Of a DNA stretch of 64,000 nucleotides, positions 58,478-64,000 are shown piece after piece. The translations under genes and the position numbers were made by a program. The stretch is from Phaeosaccion multiseriatum (Eukaryota > Ochrophyta, other classes), in assembly GCA_965112735.1 (NCBI GenBank), contig OZ218958.1:744001-808000 (forward strand). The letters run 5' to 3'. The notes under the pieces are model-generated. The model searched no databases. It was given only the letters and a program-made list of their open reading frames with translations, and was not told the DNA's origin. Every line of letters begins with the position of its first letter. Positions within the stretch are counted from its first letter, which is position 1.

Positions 58478-60545
58478 TTTCTCTCCCCTCTTGTCTCGTT
58501 CAACCACCCGTCACCCTCACTGCCCTCCCCGTCTTCCCCTCCAGCCGTTGTGGCCGCCCCTCCTGCCCCTGCTGCTGCTGCTGCTGCTGCCCCTGCTGCT
58601 GCTGCTTCTGCTGCTGCCCGCACCTGCTGCTGGGTCTGCTGCTCCACCTTCACCCTCTCCAAGGGGCAGGTGAGCAGAGCTGTAACCGCCCCGCTGCACA
58701 GGGAGGCCAGGGTCCATTCTGCCAGCCCTACGCATCTCAGTCCACGCATCAGGCCGCTGCTCAGCGACACGCTTCCCCACGCCCTGTGAGGCGAGTATGT
58801 AGGTAGGCACGCACGTGGAATCGGAAACAGCAACGAGAGAGAAAAACAACTGCGTTAGAGAGGGAAGGAACCGCAAACAACGATCCAGCGCCAACGATTT
58901 TTTTCTTGGAGTTGACTTGAAAAACAAAACAATCGACCCTGTTTGCCCACTGCCTGCCTCAGATACACAACGCCCACCCAGCGCACGCACGTACACACAA
59001 AAGCAAGCTCGCACACAAGCACACACCTCGCTTTGGCCAAAAGTGCGAGGAAGACCCTGAGGAAGAAGAACGCCGCGGCCTTGACGACTCCCTGGGCACA
59101 CGAAGCTCCCACCACTCCCGCATACAGAGAGCGCCAGCCCTTTGTTGGTAGGGGGGGGAGGGCGAAGGTATCGAAACGTTGTACCCCATACACATACACA
59201 CACACAGAGAGAGAGAGAGGGGGGGGGAGAGAGAGAGAGAGAGAGAGAGAGAGGAAGAGAGGAAGAGAGAGAGAGAGAGGGGAAGAGAGGAAGAGAGAGA
59301 GAGATGAGTCAGGTCGACAGCGGCCGGGATAGAAGGAGGGCTGTGTCACAAGAGGTCCAATGCGAAGGTGAATACGAGGCGTCGCTCAGTTCATTCTCCA
59401 CAACTCACCCACTGACTGTCTTGTCCTTCGCCTGCGGGTGCTGTCTTTGCATCGATTTCGGAGCCGTCACATGCTCTGCAGCCGCCGCTGCTCGCATTGG
59501 CGCCACATCCACCACTACCACTACTACTACGGCTACTGCTGCTGTTGTTGTTGTTATCCTTGTTGGAGGTGCTGCCAACACTGCTGGTAGATGCAGGATT
59601 CCCTCCTCCCCAGCCCCCCCAGCCGCCGAGCTGGCTGCGAGTCTTAATGCTGTCCAATGGGAAGGAAACAACACACCCCGCGACACCTCCCATAGCGACG
59701 GCGAAGAGATACCACGGCAGAGGCACGTCCTCTCCTTCGATCATCTTCGAAAGGAGGGCAGGGCAGGAGGGCACGCGACAAGGGGGCGTGGGATATGGGC
59801 CGAGTGAGAGGAGAACACTGCGTACAAAGACTCAAGAGAGAGAGAGAGAGAGAGGGGGGGGGGGGGGATTGCAGGCGAAAGCACATACACACACACACAC
59901 ATACATACAAGTCCACCCATCCCCTGCGCGAACCTCAAAGCTGTCTTCAGGACGGACACCCAAGCCCCAGCCTCCCCTCCTTCGCGTAACCGCTGCCGCT
60001 GTCCCTGCTGCGACTGCCGCCACTGCCCCGCCGACAGCACTGACGGCACCATAAGTCCAGTCCAGGACAAGCCCGAACATGGCCGTCCACCAGCCCCAGA
60101 CCCACTCGCCCCATTGGCTCCACGAGGTGCTAATGCTCTGACCAGCTTCAGCTTCAGCGTCTCCCGCGCCATTCCATAGCGTGACGGTGAGGGCGAAGCC
60201 TCCCACTATCAGCAAAGGGAGAAGGGCGGACATGAGGCCCTCGTCATCATCGCACAGGGCCGCGTAGTGGTGGTCCTCCTTCTCTTCCTCCTCCTCTTCG
60301 TCGCTACTGTCCTTTGCGTCGGAGTCCTCGTTGATGCCGAACCCAAACGGAACCCCTTCGCTCAGGGGACTCACCAATGCCCCCTGAAAGCGACCCATGT
60401 TCTGGGGATGCGTGTACTTCTCCTCCTTCTCGGGGATGGTGCTCAGCTGCCGTCCTCGCTCCTCCTCCGTACGCAGTTTCTCATGCTCTTTGCGCCGCCG
60501 CTGACTAGCCTCCCGCCTGGCCTTGTATCTCTGCAGAGCGCCCAT
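56854..60545 (-). CDS. Oversized mitochondrial-carrier-family (SLC25) protein
   Basis: Exons (transcription order) 60545-59934, 59744-59409, 59139-59027, 58783-58041, 57788-56854; 912 aa, three times the usual ~300. Three carrier half-repeats are clear: FPLDSIKTRSQ with GWRSLYAGVVGASCAQGVVK; CPLERVKVEQQ with VGLYKGLSLTVLRDAPSSAL; FPVDAVKTILQ with GFYRGVHAVVASSIVSHACS and the end FTVYEAVLRMYS. Long insertions separate them: Gly/Ser/Asn after repeat 1, Ala and poly-Ser in repeat 2, acidic poly-Glu in repeat 3. Exon 1 encodes a charged N-terminus, an acidic stretch and one extra hydrophobic segment (SALLPLLIVGGFALTVTLW). Carriers exchange metabolites across the inner mitochondrial (or plastid) membrane; the substrate cannot be told. 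Least certain are the exon 1 donor (GTTCGC, weak) and the exon 5 acceptor. Confidence 0.8.
57117..57172 (-). repeat. (GAG)n tract encoding poly-Glu in the carrier
   Basis: Eighteen CTC triplets on the plus strand followed by GCC repeats encode poly-Glu next to poly-Ala between the signature and last helices of carrier repeat 3. Confidence 0.85.
59204..59305. repeat. (GA)n tract in a carrier-gene intron
   Basis: GA repeats on the plus strand, CT on the coding strand, lie before the acceptor of the exon at 59139. A similar (GA)n-G11 run is at 59838-59868. Confidence 0.85.
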
Positions 60546-61232
60546 GGTGGATCAAGGTGGATCAAAGCAGTAGCCCTCGCATAGAATCAGTCCTCGTGGC
60601 CTTGTCTTTTGCCAAAAGAGCTCTTGTTCGCTCGTGTTTTCAGCGAGTGATTTGGTGAGTTGCTGTGCTCCCTGTGCTCTCCCCCTGCTGCCGCGCCAGT
60701 GTTTCACTCCCTCTCAGAATTATCTCGACTGCCCTTCGCCTTTCTAGGACGAGGGATTTCCCGCTGCTGCGGACCCTAAGCTGTGGGATATGCTGCAAGA
60801 CCCACCCCTGTTAAATTGGGGGGAGGAGAGGCCGGCCCTTGGGCCCGTTGATCCCCTCAGTTTCCAAAGGCTCATTCACCTACTCTCTCTCGCTGCTACT
60901 CTCCACACAGTGTGCGCAGACTTTGCTGATAAGGCATCCAGTGTCCCTTTTACTCCTCCCTGCCCACCTCATTGAACCCTGGGCATCCTCGGCCCCCCCC
61001 GCGTCATCATCGCCAATGAGAGTTTGCGCTTGAGGACGCCCAGTTTTAGTTTTAGTTCTTTCGGATTTCCGTCGAACTCGTCGATCAACAGCAACAGCTA
61101 AGAAGCAGCCGAACCCCTTGCGCTTAGGCCTTAGTGTGCTCTGTGGAGAATCCCCCGTGCGTGAAGGGCGGAAGGTGTAAGAGAAGTCAGTTCGAAACAG
61201 ATAGGGGCGGGGGGCTGCGAGGCGTTGGCACC
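60546..61232. promoter_or_regulatory. Divergent intergenic region
   Basis: 687 bp between the start codons of the carrier (minus) and the UBXN7-like gene (plus). It should hold both promoters and 5' UTRs. No microsatellites. I see no further gene. Confidence 0.4.
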
Positions 61233-63294
61233 ATGGAGGACTCGAGCGAGGATGCCGTAGTGCAGTTCGTCGCCGTCACCAGCGCGTCTGCAGAAGAGGC
61301 TGCCAGATTCCTCGAGGTGCGTAGGAGGATCTTGGGTCCGGAAAACCGTGTGTTGAAGCCGCCTCCTCACGCCAGAGAGCAGGGCATCCCCCCCCCCCCC
61401 CTTCTGGGGGGAAAGGCACTATTTTTTGTCTCGCTCTTCTTCTTCCCCAGTACCTCGTACCAAATACATGCGTAGTCCCTGCGCATGTCGTGGGTCATGC
61501 GGCGTGTCCTCCCTGTGTGGCATTACGGTGGCGTTGGTAACGTGGTTGTTTGCCCCCCCCACGCAGGGAGAGTGAGAGAGGAGGGAGGGCGTGGTGTTAG
61601 GCGTTCTCCTTTTCGAGTGGAGGGGACAATGGGAAGGTGCTGTGACTCGTGTCTGGCCAGGAGCACAGCTCTGCTCCCGACCCACATGTCCTCTCTCTCT
61701 CCCCCCACCTCCAACTCCCAAGCCGTTTGTCTCACTGTCTCACACTATTTGTTCATCATGTCGAAATCAACTTCCCCCTCCTTGCAGATTGCGAATGGCA
61801 AGCTGGAGACCGCGGTCAGAATGTTCATGGAATACGGAGCAGGTGCAGCAGCAGGGCGGGACGGAGGAGGAGGAGGAGCAGGAGCAGGAAGAGGAGCAGC
61901 AGGGACGGGCACGGGGAGACCTGAAGATGACCCCTCGCATCCGGACTACGTAAGACCCCCAGACGCGAGCAAGATGCAGCGACTGATGGATGTCAGCCCC
62001 GGCGGCGCGAGGCTGTATGGGGGCATGCACGGCTCCACGGTACGTACCCTATACCCTCATGCGTTACCGCCTTGGCTCTGTGTGGAACCACTGTAACCAC
62101 TGTCCCTTCCACCCTCTTCTCCCTGCTCTCAAACCAATTTGTGTACGTCCTGCTCCTCACTGAGTTATGTACCCCCGCATCCTCCCTCCTCCCTCTCGTC
62201 CCTCTCCTCCTCCCTCTCCTCCTCCTCCTCCTCCTCCTGCTCCTCCTCCCCCTCCTCCTCCTCCTCCTCCTCCTGCTGCTGCTGCTGCTGCTGCTGGTGG
62301 TGGTGGTATATATATATACCCCCTTAGGTGGATCCATTCAGAGACTTTGGTGACGAAGCGCGTCAGTTTAATCGGTGGACGCAAGGGTCTGAAGACAGCA
62401 GCAGCTGTGGCGGCGGTGGCAGCAGCAAGGGCGGCACAGGGGCAGACTCCGACAAAGCAGCGAAGCTCTCTGTCATGTTCGCACCACCCACGGGCCTCAT
62501 CTTCTCAGGGCTCTTTGCCCAGGCCAGAGAGAGGGGCAAGCAGGAGAAGAAGTGGCTCCTTGTGAACATACAGGTCAGGGAGTCAGTCACGGAGTCGGGG
62601 TGTAGGGTGAAAGGTGTTTTGTACTTCGGAGTATGAGTTTCGGGGGGGTCCTCGTGCCATTGTGGCAGCGGGAAGAGAGACAGAGACAAGGCAGCGGTCA
62701 CCCGCTCCTCCAAGAAAGTGAAACTGAAACTGACCAGCCATGGCATTCTCTTGTCCGTGCTTGCATAAGCTGATGTCTGTATCGTACTCCACTGCCTCGC
62801 TCATCAGGGCCAGTCCGAATTCGACAGTCACAAACTCAACAGAGACACGTGGAAGGACGAGACGGTCGAGGCAGTGGTGCGGGCAACCTGTTTGTTCTGG
62901 CAGCAAGACAGTACCAGTACTGAGGCACAGGTGAGAGGGAGGGGGGTGTAGAGGCTTAAAGGGTTGGTGATTCGACGCCATTTGTGATCCACCCGTCCAT
63001 CACCCCACACGGGCGATGACTCTTTTTAGAGAATTCAGAATGGAATGTCCGGTGGACGCAAATGACTACTCTTGAGGGACAGAAAGAAAGAGGCAGTGAG
63101 AGACAGAGGGAGAGAGAGGCAGAGAGAGAGGCACAGGGAGAGAGAGGGAGAGAGAGCGGGCAAGGGGGCGGAAGGGCGTGACATTGGGGGCCAACCACCA
63201 CCCACAGTGGCCTTCACAGCAGGGGCCCGCAACAGCCGTGAGCGAGCCTGCGAGGAAATTCCTCCCCATGCTGCTAAGGGCTTCTCTCTCTCCC

Positions 63295-63337
<43 letters not shown>

Positions 63338-64000
63338 TTCATGTCTATATCTCACTCTCTATCGCTCACACCCACCCACACATGGTTCGCGCTCCACCCC
63401 ACCCCCCCCTCCGCCCCTCCACTGCCATCCTCCAGCTCTACTGCCAGCGCTACAACGTGACGGAGTTTCCTCACATTGCCCTGGTGGACCCGCGAACGGG
63501 GAGAATGATGTGGTACAACAAGCCAGCCGAGGGCAAGACGGGCTTTATGAGTGCAGAGGAGATGGTTGAGAAGGTAAGGGGGGTGGAGAGAGGCAGTGGA
63601 GAGAGAGGCAAGCAAAGCAATGAAGGGGGGTGGAGAGACGCAAGCAAGGCAAACAAAACAAAACAGGCAAAGGCCCGGGTGAGGGTGCTAAGCAGGCAAG
63701 CAAAGGGGGATGGGGTTTCCGACATTCCTGTCCTCACTTTTCGAAGGGTTGTAAACATACTTTTTGTGGATCCTGGTCTTGCGTCACTTTTCGAAGGGTA
63801 GGTGAGTATGTAGACATACTTTTTGCGGGTCCCGGTCTCTTGTAGGTAGTCTCAGGTGAGTTGGAGAAGGGGGGAGGGGGGGGGCGTTGTCACTTCCCGT
63901 CTTGCTTGGAGTGTTACTTGTTATTCATGTACACTCAGGCATGTGCTTCCCCCCCCCCCTACTTCCCTTCCCTTGACCTCTCTGTGTCTCTCTATGCTTT
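61233..64000 (+). CDS. UBXN7-like UBA-UAS adaptor of p97/Cdc48, 3' end outside the window
   Basis: Exons 61233-61316, 61788-62039, 62328-62573, 62808-62930 and 63436-63573, all phase 0 (281 residues); more exons must lie beyond 64000. Residues 1-44 are a UBA-like three-helix domain (VVQFVAVTSASAEEAARFLE, ANGKLETAVRMFMEYG). A Gly-rich linker follows. Residues from about 145 form the UAS thioredoxin-like domain: KLSVMFAPPTGLIFSGLFAQ, RERGKQEKKWLLVNIQ, FDSHKLNRDTWKDETVEAVV, CLFWQQDS, YNVTEFPHIALVDPRTGRMM. This order matches UBXN7, where a C-terminal UBX domain binds p97/Cdc48 and the UBA domain binds ubiquitin; the UBX part should be downstream. ATG 61233 is the first in frame with the UBA. From 63574 to 64000 is an intron rich in GGG and AAGC words. 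Confidence 0.9.

Noticed and set aside
1-64000. tRNA, rRNA or transposon-encoded proteins
   Set aside because: I looked for cloverleaf-type sequences, reverse transcriptase and transposase motifs and saw none.

Overview
The window is nuclear DNA of a flagellated, photosynthetic stramenopile (ochrophyte). Three things support this. (1) Genes are split by many GT-AG introns that are full of microsatellites. (2) A p28-type inner-arm dynein light chain shows that the organism builds motile flagella. (3) A PDZ-FKBP protein begins with a secretory signal that ends in an AVAAF-V motif (the ASAFAP-type signal of red-derived secondary plastids), followed by a transit region and a twin-arginine thylakoid signal. 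An LRR gene in which every 24-residue repeat has its own 72-nt exon resembles arrangements described in brown algae. I cannot name the genus.

Layout: 1-2687 (+) 3' part of an LRR gene; 3141-3962 (-) small membrane protein; 4359-6211 (+) axonemal dynein light chain; 6508-7984 (+) polytopic membrane protein; 9401-10808 (+) orphan 159-aa protein; 11338-16573 (+) AP-4 mu; 16574-19106 no gene recognised; 19107-29721 (+) a p300/CBP acetyltransferase of about 2421 aa; 29722-33143 repeat-rich spacer (34-bp minisatellite, long CTC tract); 33144-39349 (-) one gene, or two adjacent genes, carrying two response-regulator receiver domains; 40219-46722 (+) bubblegum-type acyl-CoA synthetase; 47204-49863 (-) plastid lumen PDZ-FKBP; 50199-52915 (+) coiled-coil protein; 53692-55577 (+) ASF1 histone chaperone; 56854-60545 (-) oversized mitochondrial-carrier-family protein; 61233 to the window end (+) UBXN7-like p97 adaptor.

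The genes form no operon. They are mostly single-copy cellular genes in convergent and divergent pairs: chromatin (p300/CBP, ASF1), trafficking (AP-4), lipid activation, plastid folding, flagella, protein degradation and phosphorelay signalling. Exon models were built by hand from reading frame, splice dinucleotides and intron phase. All internal phases agree for the models given, except the join inside the two-receiver locus.

The least explained material is a three-member family of palindromic elements built from GATAGCG words, an orientation-dependent polarity of repeats inside introns, the higher-order structure of the CTC tract, the two-receiver locus, and several proteins of no recognised family.
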